A stretch of DNA of 64,000 nt. It comes from Leucobacter chromiiresistens (GTDB taxonomy: Bacteria > Actinomycetota > Actinomycetes > Actinomycetales > Microbacteriaceae). How positions within the stretch are numbered: the first letter of the stretch is position 1; the number at the start of each line of letters is the position of its first letter. A program made the translations under genes and the position numbers. This document shows positions 25,935-34,959 of the stretch, piece by piece. The DNA is taken from positions 1,922,001-1,986,000 of the forward strand of contig NZ_FNKB01000001.1 in NCBI RefSeq assembly GCF_900102345.1, written 5' to 3'. The notes beneath the pieces were generated by a model. It made no database searches, was not told the DNA's origin, and worked only from the letters and a program-made list of their open reading frames with translations.

Positions 25935-26735
25935 ATGGCTGTCATCGATACGTCAACGACGACGTACACCGGTTCCACCCTGCGCCCGTTCCTCAACGCG
26001 GAGCGGATCGTCAAGCGCTTCGGCGAGCATCGCGCCATCGACGATGTCTCCCTGGCCGTCGGCCGCGGGGAGGTGATCTCCGTCATCGGCCCGTCGGGCG
26101 CCGGCAAGAGCACCTTCCTCAGATGCCTCAACCTGCTCGAACTGCCCGACTCGGGTGCGCTCTCCATCGGCGACGAGGAGATCGAGTTCGCGGAGGGGAG
26201 CCCACCGGCGCGGGCGCAGGTCGCGCGCCTGCGACGGCAGGCCGGAATGGTGTTCCAGTCCTTCAACCTCTTCCCGCACCTCACCGCCGCGCAGAATATC
26301 GAGCTCGCGCAGAAGCGGGTGCTCGGCCGCAGCGCCGACGAGGCCCGTGACCGAGCGCGATCCCTGCTCGACCGCGTCGGGCTCGCGGCGAAGGCCGACG
26401 CCTACCCGAGCCAGTGCTCGGGCGGGCAGCAGCAGCGCATCGCCATCGCGCGAGCGCTCGCGATGGATCCCGAGCTCATGCTCTTCGACGAGCCGACCTC
26501 GGGGCTCGACCCCGAGGTCGGCGCCGAGATCCTCACCGTCATGCGCGAGCTCGCGGATTCGGGCATGACCATGCTGATCGCGACGCACGAGATGGAGTTC
26601 GCGCGCCACGTCTCGAACCGCGTCATCGTGATGGTCGACGGAGCCATCGTCGAGCAGGGGCAGCCCGAGCAGATCATGACGGAGCCGAAGAGCCCGCGCG
26701 TGGGCCGCTTCCTCTCCGCGGTGCTGGGGCGCTGA
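25935..26735 (+). CDS. Polar amino acid ABC transporter, ATP-binding subunit
   Basis: A 266-residue GlnQ/HisP-type ATPase. It shows Walker A GPSGAGKST (~52), Q-loop VFQSFNLFPHLT, signature CSGGQQQRIAIARAL (~161), Walker B LMLFDEPTSGLDPE (~180) and the switch His in ATHEMEFAR. FQSFNLFPHLTA is typical of polar amino acid importers. It energises the two permeases encoded immediately downstream; only one base lies between its stop and the next ATG. GAGGAA lies eight bases before the start. The first ~20 residues are an extra hydrophilic lead not usual in GlnQ. Confidence 0.95.
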   Translation: MAVIDTSTTTYTGSTLRPFLNAERIVKRFGEHRAIDDVSLAVGRGEVISVIGPSGAGKSTFLRCLNLLELPDSGALSIGDEEIEFAEGSPPARAQVARLRRQAGMVFQSFNLFPHLTAAQNIELAQKRVLGRSADEARDRARSLLDRVGLAAKADAYPSQCSGGQQQRIAIARALAMDPELMLFDEPTSGLDPEVGAEILTVMRELADSGMTMLIATHEMEFARHVSNRVIVMVDGAIVEQGQPEQIMTEPKSPRVGRFLSAVLGR

Positions 26736-26736
26736 G

Positions 26737-27381
26737 ATGGGCGACGCACTGCTCGCCATCGCGCTCGCCGCAGGCATGACGATCCTCCTCACCGCCGTGT
26801 CGGGGGCGATCGGGATCGTGCTCGGCGCCCCCGTCATGCTGCTCTCGCGAAGCCGGTTCGCCCCGCTGCGCGCGCTCTACTGGGGCTTCGTGCACATCGT
26901 GCGCGGCGTGCCGACGCTCGTGTGGCTCTTCATCGTCTTCTTCGGGATCACGCAGCTCGGCATCACCCTGGGCGCGGTGACCTCGGCGCTCATCACGCTC
27001 AGCGTCATCGCGGTCGCGAGCATGGCCGAGATCTACCGCGGCGGGCTGAACGCCATCAAGCCGGGCCAGTGGGAGGCCAGCGCGGCGCTCGGTCTCGGCC
27101 GCTTCGCGACCGCCAAGGACGTGCTCTACCCGCAGCTCTTCCGCGCGGTCTCGCCGACGGTCGCGACCTATCTCGTCGGCCTCATCAAGGAATCGGCGCT
27201 CGCCTCGACCATCGGCGTCGCCGAGATCACCTTCGTCGCCGGGCTGCAGGTGCAGTACTTCGGCGAGGGCCTCACCTTCTTCGCATTCGCGGGCCTGATG
27301 TACCTCGCGCTCAGCGTTCCGCTCGGAGCCCTGTCGCGCGGCGTGCACGCCCGCTTGACCCGGAGGTACGCCGTACTATGA
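26737..27381 (+). CDS. Polar amino acid ABC transporter permease (first)
   Basis: A 214-residue HisM/GlnP-type permease with about five helices. VHIVRGVPTLVWLFIVFFGI near residue 50 and YRGGLNAIKPGQWEASAALGLGRFATAKDVLYPQLFRAVSP, the EAA loop that docks on the ATPase, are the family hallmarks. It pairs with the next permease, whose ATG overlaps its TGA, so the two are translationally coupled and probably form a heterodimeric channel. Confidence 0.94.
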   Translation: MGDALLAIALAAGMTILLTAVSGAIGIVLGAPVMLLSRSRFAPLRALYWGFVHIVRGVPTLVWLFIVFFGITQLGITLGAVTSALITLSVIAVASMAEIYRGGLNAIKPGQWEASAALGLGRFATAKDVLYPQLFRAVSPTVATYLVGLIKESALASTIGVAEITFVAGLQVQYFGEGLTFFAFAGLMYLALSVPLGALSRGVHARLTRRYAVL

Positions 27382-28130
27382 ACGACTTCTCCTGGCTCTG
27401 GGATTGGCCGACGCACATCTCCGCGCTGCTGCCCGGCCTGGGCGTGGCCATCATGCTCACCGTCGTCTCCTGCGTGATCGGGTACCCGCTCGGGTTCTTC
27501 CTGGCCGTCCTCTCCGAGTCGCGCAGCCGATGGATCCGCTGGACGACGATCGCGGTCGTCGAGACCGGACGCGGGCTGCCCGCGCTCGTGCTGCTGTACA
27601 TCGTGTACCGCGGCCTGCCGCAGCTCGGCGTGCTCATCGACGCGATCCCCTCGGCGGTCATCGCGCTCACCATCACGGCCGCCGCCTACTCCGCCGAGAT
27701 GATCCGCGCGAGCATCTCGGCGCTCCCGCACGGGCAGACCGACGCCGCCGATGCGCTGGGGCTCGGACGCGCCGACCGGTTCCGGTACATCATCCTGCCC
27801 CAGGCGGCGCGCATCTCGATCCCGCCGCTCGTGAACCTGACCATCACCATGTTCCACATCACCTCGCTCGCGAGCGTGATCACCGTCGCCGAGATCATGC
27901 ACGCCGCATACCTCAGCGGGGCGATCAACTGGCGGTATATGTCGGTGTACCTCGCAGCGGCGTTCGTCTACGCCGTCATCGCGATCCCGGGCGCCGTCAT
28001 GGCGGGCCGGCTCGAGCAGCGGCTCGGGGGCGGGAAGCCGCCCCGACGCAAGCGGCGAGCGCTGCGCGGCGCCGGTGCGCCCGGCCCCGTCGTCTCGCCC
28101 GCGGTGACGCGAGAGCACGCACCGGCGTGA
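27378..28130 (+). CDS. Polar amino acid ABC transporter permease (second)
   Basis: A 250-residue permease of the same family. ETGRGLPALVLLYIVYRGLPQLG and the EAA loop AEMIRASISALPHGQTDAADALGLGRADRFRYIILPQAARI are clear. It starts at the ATG of an ATGA overlap with the first permease. The last ~40 residues form an Arg-rich, probably cytoplasmic tail (PPRRKRRALRGAG) that is longer than usual. Confidence 0.94.
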   Translation: MNDFSWLWDWPTHISALLPGLGVAIMLTVVSCVIGYPLGFFLAVLSESRSRWIRWTTIAVVETGRGLPALVLLYIVYRGLPQLGVLIDAIPSAVIALTITAAAYSAEMIRASISALPHGQTDAADALGLGRADRFRYIILPQAARISIPPLVNLTITMFHITSLASVITVAEIMHAAYLSGAINWRYMSVYLAAAFVYAVIAIPGAVMAGRLEQRLGGGKPPRRKRRALRGAGAPGPVVSPAVTREHAPA

Positions 28131-28206
28131 TCCGCGCGCTCCACGTCCGCCCCCGTACCGCCCACCCCTCGACCGAACGCACACCCACACCCATCAGGAG
28201 GCACCC

Positions 28207-29064
28207 ATGAAGCACCGACTGACCCGCACCGCAGCCCTCGGGGCCGCCGCCGCTCTGCTCCTCGCCGGATGCAGCAGCGCGGGCGGCGGCTCGGAGGCGG
28301 TCGCCGAAGACTGCGTCCCCGCCCACGACGGCATCGAGACCATCAAGCCCGGCGTGCTCACCGTCGCCCACTACGACTACCCGCCCTTCGCATACATGGA
28401 GGAGGGCGAGTTCGTCGGCATCGAGGGGGAGATCATCGCCGAGATCGCGAAGATGGAGTGCCTCGACCTCGAGCTCGTGCAGGGCGACGGATCGGCGATG
28501 ATCACGTCCGTGCAGACCGGTCGAGCCGATACGACCCTCGGCAGCTGGTACCGCACGAAGGAGCGCTCGGAGGTGGTGCGGCTGAGCGACCCGGTCGTCA
28601 CCTCGCCGCTGTCGGTGGTCTCGACGACCGGCGTGCAGACCGTCGACGAGCTCACCGAGCTCGATGCGGTCGGAGCCGGACAGGCGCTCGTCGGCGTCGA
28701 GGAGATGCAGGATCTGCTCGGCGGCAAGCTGAAGCTGTACGCGAACAACGATGCGGAGTTCGCAGACTTCCAGGCGGGGCGCATCGACGGAGCCGTGCTC
28801 GGGCTCGGCGCAGCCGTGACGCTGCTCGAGCTGTACCCCGTCGAGGGGGCGACCGTCGAACCGCTCGAGGCCGATCCGCGTCTCTCCGCGACGGTGAACG
28901 TCGGGCAGACGAACTTCCCCGTCGGCCTCGACAACGACTCGCTGGGCGACGCGATCAACGACGACATCGCGCAGCTGCGCGAAGACGGCACGATCGCCGA
29001 GCTGGCCGAGAAGTACGGGTTCCCGGCGGAGATCGCCGATCCGGGCGAGCCGAACCTGCTCTAG
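28207..29064 (+). CDS. Polar amino acid ABC transporter substrate-binding lipoprotein
   Basis: A 285-residue extracellular binding protein (SBP_bac_3 family). A signal peptide ends in the lipobox LLLAGC, so Cys21 should carry lipid and anchor it outside the membrane. The binding domain starts PGVLTVAHYDYPPFAYMEEGEFVGIEGEIIAEIAK and ends QLREDGTIAELAEKYGFPAE, both typical of amino acid receptors. CAGGAGG lies five bases before the ATG. It completes the importer set (ATPase, two permeases, receptor). Its ligand should be the substrate of the 843-aa and M19-like proteins upstream. Confidence 0.95.
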   Translation: MKHRLTRTAALGAAAALLLAGCSSAGGGSEAVAEDCVPAHDGIETIKPGVLTVAHYDYPPFAYMEEGEFVGIEGEIIAEIAKMECLDLELVQGDGSAMITSVQTGRADTTLGSWYRTKERSEVVRLSDPVVTSPLSVVSTTGVQTVDELTELDAVGAGQALVGVEEMQDLLGGKLKLYANNDAEFADFQAGRIDGAVLGLGAAVTLLELYPVEGATVEPLEADPRLSATVNVGQTNFPVGLDNDSLGDAINDDIAQLREDGTIAELAEKYGFPAEIADPGEPNLL

Positions 29065-29105
29065 GCAGCCGCCGCGGGGGCCCACTGCCGCTCCGCCCCG
29101 CCCCG

Positions 29106-29139
29106 CCCCGCCCCGCCGACGAATCGTGCCGGGGCGGGG
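29106..29139 (+). terminator. GC hairpin ending the importer operon
   Basis: CCCCGCCCCG (29106-29115) pairs with CGGGGCGGGG (29130-29139). The left arm is part of a CCCCG run repeated several times from about 29093. Confidence 0.65.
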
Positions 29140-29153
29140 CTGGCGCGTATCGC

Positions 29154-29159
29154 TACCCT
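29154..29159 (+). promoter_or_regulatory. Leaderless -10 box for the SDR gene
   Basis: TACCCT, six bases (GGACTC), then ATG. No ribosome site is visible. Confidence 0.55.
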
Positions 29160-29165
29160 GGACTC

Positions 29166-30005
29166 ATGCACGCGAACGGCAGCACCATCGTCATCACCGG
29201 CGCCAGCGACGGCATCGGAGCCGCGGCCGCTCGCCGGCTGCACCGCAACGGTCACCGGGTCGTGCTCGTCGGGCGATCGCCCGACAAGACGCAAGCCATC
29301 GCCGCAGAGCTCGGAGCCCCGTTCCACCTCGCCGACTTCGCCGACCTCTCGCAGGTGCGCGCGCTCGCCGCAGCGCTGCTCGCGGAGCACGACCGCATCG
29401 ACGTGCTCGCGAACAACGCCGGCGGAATCATGGGAGACCGCACCCTCACGGTCGACGGGTACGAGCAGACCTTCCAGGTCAACCACCTCGCCCCGTTCCT
29501 GCTCACCCGCCTGCTGATGCCCGCGCTGGCCGCGGGGCGGGCGACGGTCGTGCAGACGGCGAGCCTCGCCGCCCGCGCGTTCAGCCGGTTCGACATCACC
29601 GACCTGCAGAACGCGCGGCGGTACGCGCCGCAGCGCGCGTACGGCAACGCCAAACTCGCCAACATCCTCTTCACCGCCGAGCTGCAGCGCCGGCACGGCG
29701 CGGAGGGCATCTCGGCCGCCGCCTTCCATCCCGGGGTCGTCGCGAGCAGCTTCGCGAGCGACACGACGCACCTCATGCGGCTCGTCTACCACACCCCGCT
29801 CAAGCGCCTCTTCACGATCAGCGCCGACGCCGGGGCGGATCAACTGGTCTGGCTCGCCGAGGGGACGCCGGGGTCGACGTTCACGCCGGGCGCCTATTAC
29901 GAATCGCGGGCCATCGCCGTGAAGGTGAGCCCCGAGGTGCACGATCCCGAACTCGCGCGCGAGCTCTGGGAGCAGTCGCTCGCCCTCGTCGGCGAGGCAG
30001 GCTGA
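29166..30005 (+). CDS. Short-chain dehydrogenase/reductase (SDR)
   Basis: A 279-residue NAD(P)-dependent oxidoreductase. It has the cofactor loop TGASDGIG, DVLANNAGGIMG, a Ser in VVQTASLAARAF and the catalytic YGNAK (YxxxK). ALERT-like cofactor residues VGRSPDK after the second strand suggest NADP. The longer C-terminus and F-N-H-L order (FQVNHLAPFLLTRLL) resemble the retinol-dehydrogenase/WW-oxidoreductase-like SDR group. The substrate is unknown. It is leaderless by promoter spacing and converges on an old-yellow-enzyme gene, so its neighbours do not define a pathway. Confidence 0.9.
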   Translation: MHANGSTIVITGASDGIGAAAARRLHRNGHRVVLVGRSPDKTQAIAAELGAPFHLADFADLSQVRALAAALLAEHDRIDVLANNAGGIMGDRTLTVDGYEQTFQVNHLAPFLLTRLLMPALAAGRATVVQTASLAARAFSRFDITDLQNARRYAPQRAYGNAKLANILFTAELQRRHGAEGISAAAFHPGVVASSFASDTTHLMRLVYHTPLKRLFTISADAGADQLVWLAEGTPGSTFTPGAYYESRAIAVKVSPEVHDPELARELWEQSLALVGEAG

Positions 30006-30042
30006 GGCGCCTCGGCGGCGGGCCCCTGCGTTCCCGGTCCCC

Positions 30043-30122
30043 GGCTTCGGTGAGCGATGCCGCTCCGGTGCCCCCGCGGGCGCGGGTTCCTGCTCACCGA
30101 AGCCGAATCGCTCACCGAAGCC
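30043..30122. terminator. Perfect 16-bp inverted repeat between convergent genes, with a third arm
   Basis: GGCTTCGGTGAGCGAT (30043-30058) and its exact reverse complement (30107-30122) enclose 48 bases. A 13-base third arm, GCTCACCGAAGCC at 30092-30104, can also pair with the left arm, giving two alternative hairpins. The likely role is termination of the SDR (+) and OYE (-) transcripts. Confidence 0.65.
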
Positions 30123-30179
30123 TCGCGCCGGGAGCGGCCGCGGCGCGACCCGACCGGCTGGCGGGGGCGGCGCGCGCGG

Positions 30180-31265
30180 CTAGAACCGCGCCCGCGCGTA
30201 CTGCGGCGGCACGAGCGCCTCGGCAGCCGGTGCGCGCAGCTCGTGCGCCCAGCTGATCGGCAGGTGCGGGTTCGCGAGCAGCGGGCGGCCGAGCGACACG
30301 ACGTCGGCCTGGCCCGTGGCGAGGATGCCCTCGGCCTGCTGCGCGCTCGTGATGAGGCCGACCGCGCCCACGGGGAGCGCACCCGACCGTCGCAGCTCGG
30401 CGGCGAGCGGCACCTGATAGGAGGGGCCCACCGGAATCGGCGCGCCCGGGGTGTTGCCCGCCGTCGACGCGTCGACGAGGTCGGCGCCGTCCTCCGCCAG
30501 CCATTCCGTGACGCGGGTCGCCTCGGCGCCGTCGAAGCCGCCGTCGATCCACTCGGTGGCCGAGAGGCGCACCACGATGGGCAGGGTCGGGTGCTCTGCC
30601 CGCACCGCGCGCACGATCTCGCGGAGCAGGCGGGCCCGCCCGGCGAGGTCGCCGCCGTACTCGTCGGTGCGCTCGTTCGAGAACGGCGAGAGGAACTCGT
30701 GGACGAGGTAGCCGTGGGCGGCGTGGATCTCGACGGCGTCGAACCCGACGCTCGCGGCGCGGCTCGCGCCGTCGACGAAGGCCTGCACCACGCCGGCGAT
30801 CTCGGCGGTCTCCAGGGCGCGCGGCGTCGCGTACTCGCCGAACGGCACGGCCGACGGCGCGACGGTCTCCCAGCCGCCCTCGGCCTCGGGCACCGACCCT
30901 TCGGGGAAGCCGGGCAGCGACGGGTGAGTCGATCCCTTGCGCCCCGCGTGCGCGAGTTGCACGCCGATCTTCGCGCCGTGCGCGTGCGCCGCATCGACGA
31001 TGCGCCGGAGCGGGGGCAGCTGCGCGTCGTCCCAGATGCCGGGGCAGCGGGGGCTGATGCGGCCCTCGGGGGTCACCGCGGTCGCCTCCATGAAGACGAG
31101 ACCGGCGCCGCCGCGTGCGAAGCCGCCGAGGTGCTGCAGGTGCCAGTCGCCGACGACGCCGTCCTCGGCGTCGACCGAGTACTGGCACATCGGCGCCACC
31201 CACAGTCGGTTGCGGATCTCGAGATCGCGGAGCGTGAACGGACGGAAGAGCAGCGGATCAGCCAT
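30180..31265 (-). CDS. NADH:flavin oxidoreductase, old yellow enzyme family (YqjM-like)
   Basis: A 361-residue FMN-dependent ene-reductase. LFRPFTLRDLEIRNRLWVAPMCQYS carries the active-site Cys near residue 26 typical of thermophilic-like/YqjM enzymes. GVQLAHAGRKGS contacts FMN, FDAVEIHAAHGYLVHEFLSPFSNERTDEYGG contains the substrate-binding His pair, and the C-terminal Arg-rich end (PPQYARARF) fits the YqjM dimer arginine finger. Such enzymes reduce activated C=C bonds and nitro compounds using NADPH. TAGGCT lies eight bases before the ATG. It is divergent from the ABC exporter across a region with a nested hairpin. Confidence 0.92.
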   Translation of the reverse strand: MADPLLFRPFTLRDLEIRNRLWVAPMCQYSVDAEDGVVGDWHLQHLGGFARGGAGLVFMEATAVTPEGRISPRCPGIWDDAQLPPLRRIVDAAHAHGAKIGVQLAHAGRKGSTHPSLPGFPEGSVPEAEGGWETVAPSAVPFGEYATPRALETAEIAGVVQAFVDGASRAASVGFDAVEIHAAHGYLVHEFLSPFSNERTDEYGGDLAGRARLLREIVRAVRAEHPTLPIVVRLSATEWIDGGFDGAEATRVTEWLAEDGADLVDASTAGNTPGAPIPVGPSYQVPLAAELRRSGALPVGAVGLITSAQQAEGILATGQADVVSLGRPLLANPHLPISWAHELRAPAAEALVPPQYARARF

Positions 31266-31343
31266 AGCCAGTGAGCCTACTCCCGCCGCCTGTGATCACC
31301 GCGTCCGACCCCCTCTCTTTCTCCCTCTCCCTCCCGGGAGCGG

Positions 31344-31403
31344 GAGCGGGGTCACTTCTCGTGCGTGTCGGATGCCCGACACGCACGGAAACCGACCCCG
31401 CTC
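31344..31403. other. Nested double inverted repeat upstream of the ABC exporter
   Basis: Inner arms CGTGCGTGTCGG (31360-31371) and CCGACACGCACG (31376-31387) with a 4-base loop sit inside outer arms GAGCGGGGTC (31344-31353) and GACCCCGCTC (31394-31403). Lying between divergent genes, it could be a regulator binding site or a leader structure for the exporter. No regulator gene is adjacent. Confidence 0.6.
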
Positions 31404-31536
31404 GCGGAACGCGGGGAGCGGCAGCGGCGGCGCGAGCGCGATGTCGACGGTGCGGGCCGGCGGGGAGCCGAGCGGGAAGAAGTTCGAGGAGTGGTACGTT
31501 GCACCTTCCGACACCATCGATGGAGGCCCGCCCGAC

Positions 31537-33378
31537 GTGACCGTGCTGATCCGCATCCTCAAGTTCACGCGCACCCTCGCGCCCTACTACGCGGGCATCA
31601 TGCTCGCCGCGGTCGTGGTCACGGCTGCCGGTCTCGCCGTGCCGTTCATCACGGGTCGGGCGACCGACGTCATCTCGTCCGCGGTGGGGGCGGCGAACGG
31701 CGCAGACCCCGCCGCCGACGCGGTGCAGACGACGATCGCATCGGTGATCCTGCTCGCCGTCGCGCTGCTCGCGGTCAGCCTGATCGAGGCGGGAGTGGGC
31801 AACATCGGCGGCTACTGGGGCGACGTGATGAGCGCGAAGATGCGCACCATCTTGTCGACGCGCTACTTCGAGCAGCTGCTCGCGCTGCCGCAGCGCTACT
31901 ACGACAACGAGCTCACCGGCACGATCCTGGCGCGCCTGAACCGGTCGATCTCCGAGATCACGAACTTCATGAAGTCGTTCTCGAACATGTTCGTGACGCT
32001 GATCCTCACCACCGTCGCGGTGCTCGCGATCAGCGCGTGGTACTACTGGCCGCTCGCCGTGCTGCTCGCGATCGCGTACCCGGTGTACCTGTGGCTGACC
32101 GCGCTGACGAGCCGCCGGTGGCAGCGCCTCGAGGGCGACAAGAACGTGCACGTCGACGTCGCCTCGGGCCGCTTCGCCGAGGTGGTGGGGCAGATGCGGG
32201 TGGTGAAGTCGTTCGTGAGCGAGCGGCGCGAGCTCGACGCCTTCGGCAGCCGCTTCCGGGCGACCGAGTCGCTCACCGCCGAGCAGTCGAAGCACTGGCA
32301 CCGCATGGACGCGCTGCGGCAGGGCGTGCTGCACGCGATCTTCTTCGGGCTGTACGCCATCATCTTCGTGCGCACCGTGCTCGGGTTCTTCTCGCTGGGC
32401 GAGATGGTGATGCTCGTGCAGCTCATGGCGATGGCGCGCCAGCCGGTGACGAGCCTGAGCTGGGTCGTCGACACCGCGCAGCGGGCGATCGCCGGCTCGA
32501 AGTCGTACTTCGAGGTGATGGATCTCGACCCTGCGGCGGTCGACGGGGGCGGATCGCGGCCGACGGCCGCCCGCGCACCCGCTGCACCCGCCGCCGTCGG
32601 CGCCGATGCGGCGACGCCTGCGATTTCGTTCCAGGGCGTGCACTTCGGGTACGACGACGACGCCGATGTGCTCTCCGACGTCTCGTTCGACATCGCGCCG
32701 GGGGAGCGGGTGGCGTTCGTGGGCGAGTCGGGCGGCGGCAAGACGACCCTGACGAATCTGCTGATGGGGCTCTACGGCGTGCGATCGGGCGCCATCCGCG
32801 TCGCCGGCGCGGGCGAGGACCTCGACGCGCTGCGCCGCAGGATCGGCGTCGTCTTCCAGGAGCCCGCGCTGTTCTCGGGCACCGTGGCGGAGAACATCGC
32901 GTACGGCAGGCCGGATGCGACGCGGGAGGAGATCGAGGAGGCTGCCCGCCGCGCCGCGGTCGACGGATTCGTGCAGAGGTTCGAGCGCGGCTACGACACG
33001 CTCATCGGCGAACGGGGAGTCAAGCTCTCGGGCGGGCAGAAGCAGCGCATCGCCGTGGCGCGCGCCATGCTGAAGGACGCCCCGATCCTCGTGCTCGACG
33101 AGGCGACGTCGGCGCTCGACACGAAGTCGGAGCGCCTGGTGCAGGCCGGCCTCGAGGCGCTGATGGACGGGCGCACGACGCTCATCATCGCGCACCGCCT
33201 GTCGACGATCGCCGAGGTCGATCGCATCGTCACGCTGCGCGACGGCCGCATCGACGAGATCGGCACGCCGGCCGAGCTCGCGGCGTCGGGCGGCATCTAC
33301 GCGGAGCTGCTCGCGCTCCAGGCGTCGCCCGCGGCGTCCCGGCGCAAGCTGATGCGTGAGTTCGACGTCATCGGGTGA
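31537..33378 (+). CDS. ABC transporter, fused membrane and ATPase domains (exporter type)
   Basis: A 613-residue half-transporter of the MsbA/LmrA class: six membrane helices in residues ~10-310 (GRATDVISSAVGAAN in the first outer loop, QRYYDNELTGTILARLNRS in the coupling helix), then an Ala/Pro linker and an ATPase with GESGGGKTT, VFQEPALFSGTVAENIAYG, KLSGGQKQRIAVARAM, LVLDEATSALD and AHRLSTIAEVD. It should work as a homodimer exporting lipids, drugs or peptides. GTG at 31537 has GGAGG about ten bases upstream and TACGTT (31495) as a -10. An in-frame ATG at 31441 would add 32 residues and lacks a ribosome site. Confidence 0.92.
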   Translation: MTVLIRILKFTRTLAPYYAGIMLAAVVVTAAGLAVPFITGRATDVISSAVGAANGADPAADAVQTTIASVILLAVALLAVSLIEAGVGNIGGYWGDVMSAKMRTILSTRYFEQLLALPQRYYDNELTGTILARLNRSISEITNFMKSFSNMFVTLILTTVAVLAISAWYYWPLAVLLAIAYPVYLWLTALTSRRWQRLEGDKNVHVDVASGRFAEVVGQMRVVKSFVSERRELDAFGSRFRATESLTAEQSKHWHRMDALRQGVLHAIFFGLYAIIFVRTVLGFFSLGEMVMLVQLMAMARQPVTSLSWVVDTAQRAIAGSKSYFEVMDLDPAAVDGGGSRPTAARAPAAPAAVGADAATPAISFQGVHFGYDDDADVLSDVSFDIAPGERVAFVGESGGGKTTLTNLLMGLYGVRSGAIRVAGAGEDLDALRRRIGVVFQEPALFSGTVAENIAYGRPDATREEIEEAARRAAVDGFVQRFERGYDTLIGERGVKLSGGQKQRIAVARAMLKDAPILVLDEATSALDTKSERLVQAGLEALMDGRTTLIIAHRLSTIAEVDRIVTLRDGRIDEIGTPAELAASGGIYAELLALQASPAASRRKLMREFDVIG

Positions 33379-33525
33379 GGGCTCGCGGGCCCGCCGCCGT
33401 CGATGTCGGCGGTCTGTGCCAGTCTTGACGTGTGCCGCCGTCGTCGATCGACCGCTCGACGGCCGCCCGGCAGCGCTCCCGGTGCTCGCCCGGAGACCGC
33501 TCGTGAGTTCGTGAAGGAGGCTCCC

Positions 33526-34959
33526 GTGCACGAGATCATGTGCCCGCACTGCCAGAAGGCGTTCACCGTCGATGAGGCGGGGTACGCCGACATCGTGAAG
33601 CAGGTGCGCGACAGCGAGTTCGAGGCGCAGCTGCACGAGCGCCGGGTGCTCGCGGAGCAGGACAAGCGGCAGGCGCTGCAGCTGGCGGAGGCGGCCTCCG
33701 CCGCGCGCCTGCAGCAGGCCGCAGCGGAGAAGGACGCCGAGATTCAGCAGTTGCAGGCGCGCGTGGAGGCGGGCACCGCCGCGCAGAAGCTCGCGGTCGC
33801 CGAAGCGCTGAGCGCGGTCGAGAAGGATCGCGATGCGCTCGCCGGTCAGCTCGAGCAGGCCCGTCGCGAGCAGGAGACGGCGATCGCACTCGCCGAGGCG
33901 AAGCTCGAGGCCGCGGCGCGGCAGGAGGCGGCCGCTCGGGAGACCGAGCTGCAGGAGCTCCGCGCGAGGCTCGCCTCGATGGAGCTCGCCCAGAAGCTCG
34001 AGCTCTCAGAAGCGGTGAGCGCCGTCGCGCGGGAGCGCGACGAGTTGCAGAACGAGCTGCAGCGCGCCGCTCTCGAGAAGCAGCTCGCGGAGCGCTCGCT
34101 CAAGGAGCACCACGCGCTGCAGCTGAAAGACCGCGATGGGGAGATCGAGCGGCTCAAAGACTTCAAGGCGCGGCTGTCGACGAAGATGGTCGGCGAGACC
34201 CTCGAGCAGCACTGCGAGGTGACCTTCAACCAGATCAGGGCCACCGCGTTCCCGAACGCCTACTTCGAGAAGGACAACGACGCCCGCACGGGGAGCAAGG
34301 GCGACTTCATCTTCAGGGATCTCGACGTCAGCGGCATCGAGGTCGTCTCCATCATGTTCGAGATGAAGAACGAGGCCGACGGCACTGCGACGAAGCACCG
34401 CAATGAGGACTTCTTGAAAGAGCTCGACAAGGACCGCCGCGAGAAGGGCTGCGAGTACGCCGTGCTCGTGTCGCTGCTCGAACCCGAGAGCGAGCTCTAC
34501 AACGGCGGCATCGTCGACGTGTCGCACCGGTACCCGAAGATGTACGTGATCCGGCCGCAGTTCTTCATCCCGCTCATCACGCTCCTGCGCAATGCGGCCC
34601 TCAACTCGGTGAAGGTCAAGGCAGAGCTCGAGCAGGTGAAGTCGCAGAACATCGACATCACGCACTTCGAGAGCGAGCTCGACGGCTTCAAGGACGCGTT
34701 CGGCCGCAACTACGATCTCGCCTCGCGCCAGTTCCAGGAGGCGATCAAGCGCATCGACACGTCCATCGCCGAGATGCAGAAGGTCAAGGACAACCTGCTG
34801 AAATCGGAGAACAACCTGCGGCTCGCGAACGACAAGGCGCAGGGCGTCACCATCAAGAAGCTGACGCGCGGCAACCCGACCATGCAGCGCAAGTTCTCCG
34901 AACTCGCACGCGGAGACGCGGGTGCGGGCGCCGAGCAGGGCGGGAGCGCACGCGCATGA
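33526..34959 (+). CDS. DUF2130 coiled-coil protein
   Basis: A 477-residue protein of the DUF2130 family. It starts with a zinc-ribbon-like half site ([11 protein letters not shown]), followed by a long charged coiled coil (residues ~25-215, repeated LxxA/E-rich heptads). The conserved domain follows: [36 protein letters not shown], then [18 protein letters not shown] and [20 protein letters not shown], whose D...E-x-K pattern resembles restriction-type nuclease folds. A nucleic-acid role is inferred. GTG with AAGGAGG five bases upstream is the start. It overlaps the helicase by ATGA, so both are coupled. Confidence 0.9.
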   Translation: MHEIMCPHCQKAFTVDEAGYADIVKQVRDSEFEAQLHERRVLAEQDKRQALQLAEAASAARLQQAAAEKDAEIQQLQARVEAGTAAQKLAVAEALSAVEKDRDALAGQLEQARREQETAIALAEAKLEAAARQEAAARETELQELRARLASMELAQKLELSEAVSAVARERDELQNELQRAALEKQLAERSLKEHHALQLKDRDGEIERLKDFKARLSTKMVGETLEQHCEVTFNQIRATAFPNAYFEKDNDARTGSKGDFIFRDLDVSGIEVVSIMFEMKNEADGTATKHRNEDFLKELDKDRREKGCEYAVLVSLLEPESELYNGGIVDVSHRYPKMYVIRPQFFIPLITLLRNAALNSVKVKAELEQVKSQNIDITHFESELDGFKDAFGRNYDLASRQFQEAIKRIDTSIAEMQKVKDNLLKSENNLRLANDKAQGVTIKKLTRGNPTMQRKFSELARGDAGAGAEQGGSARA

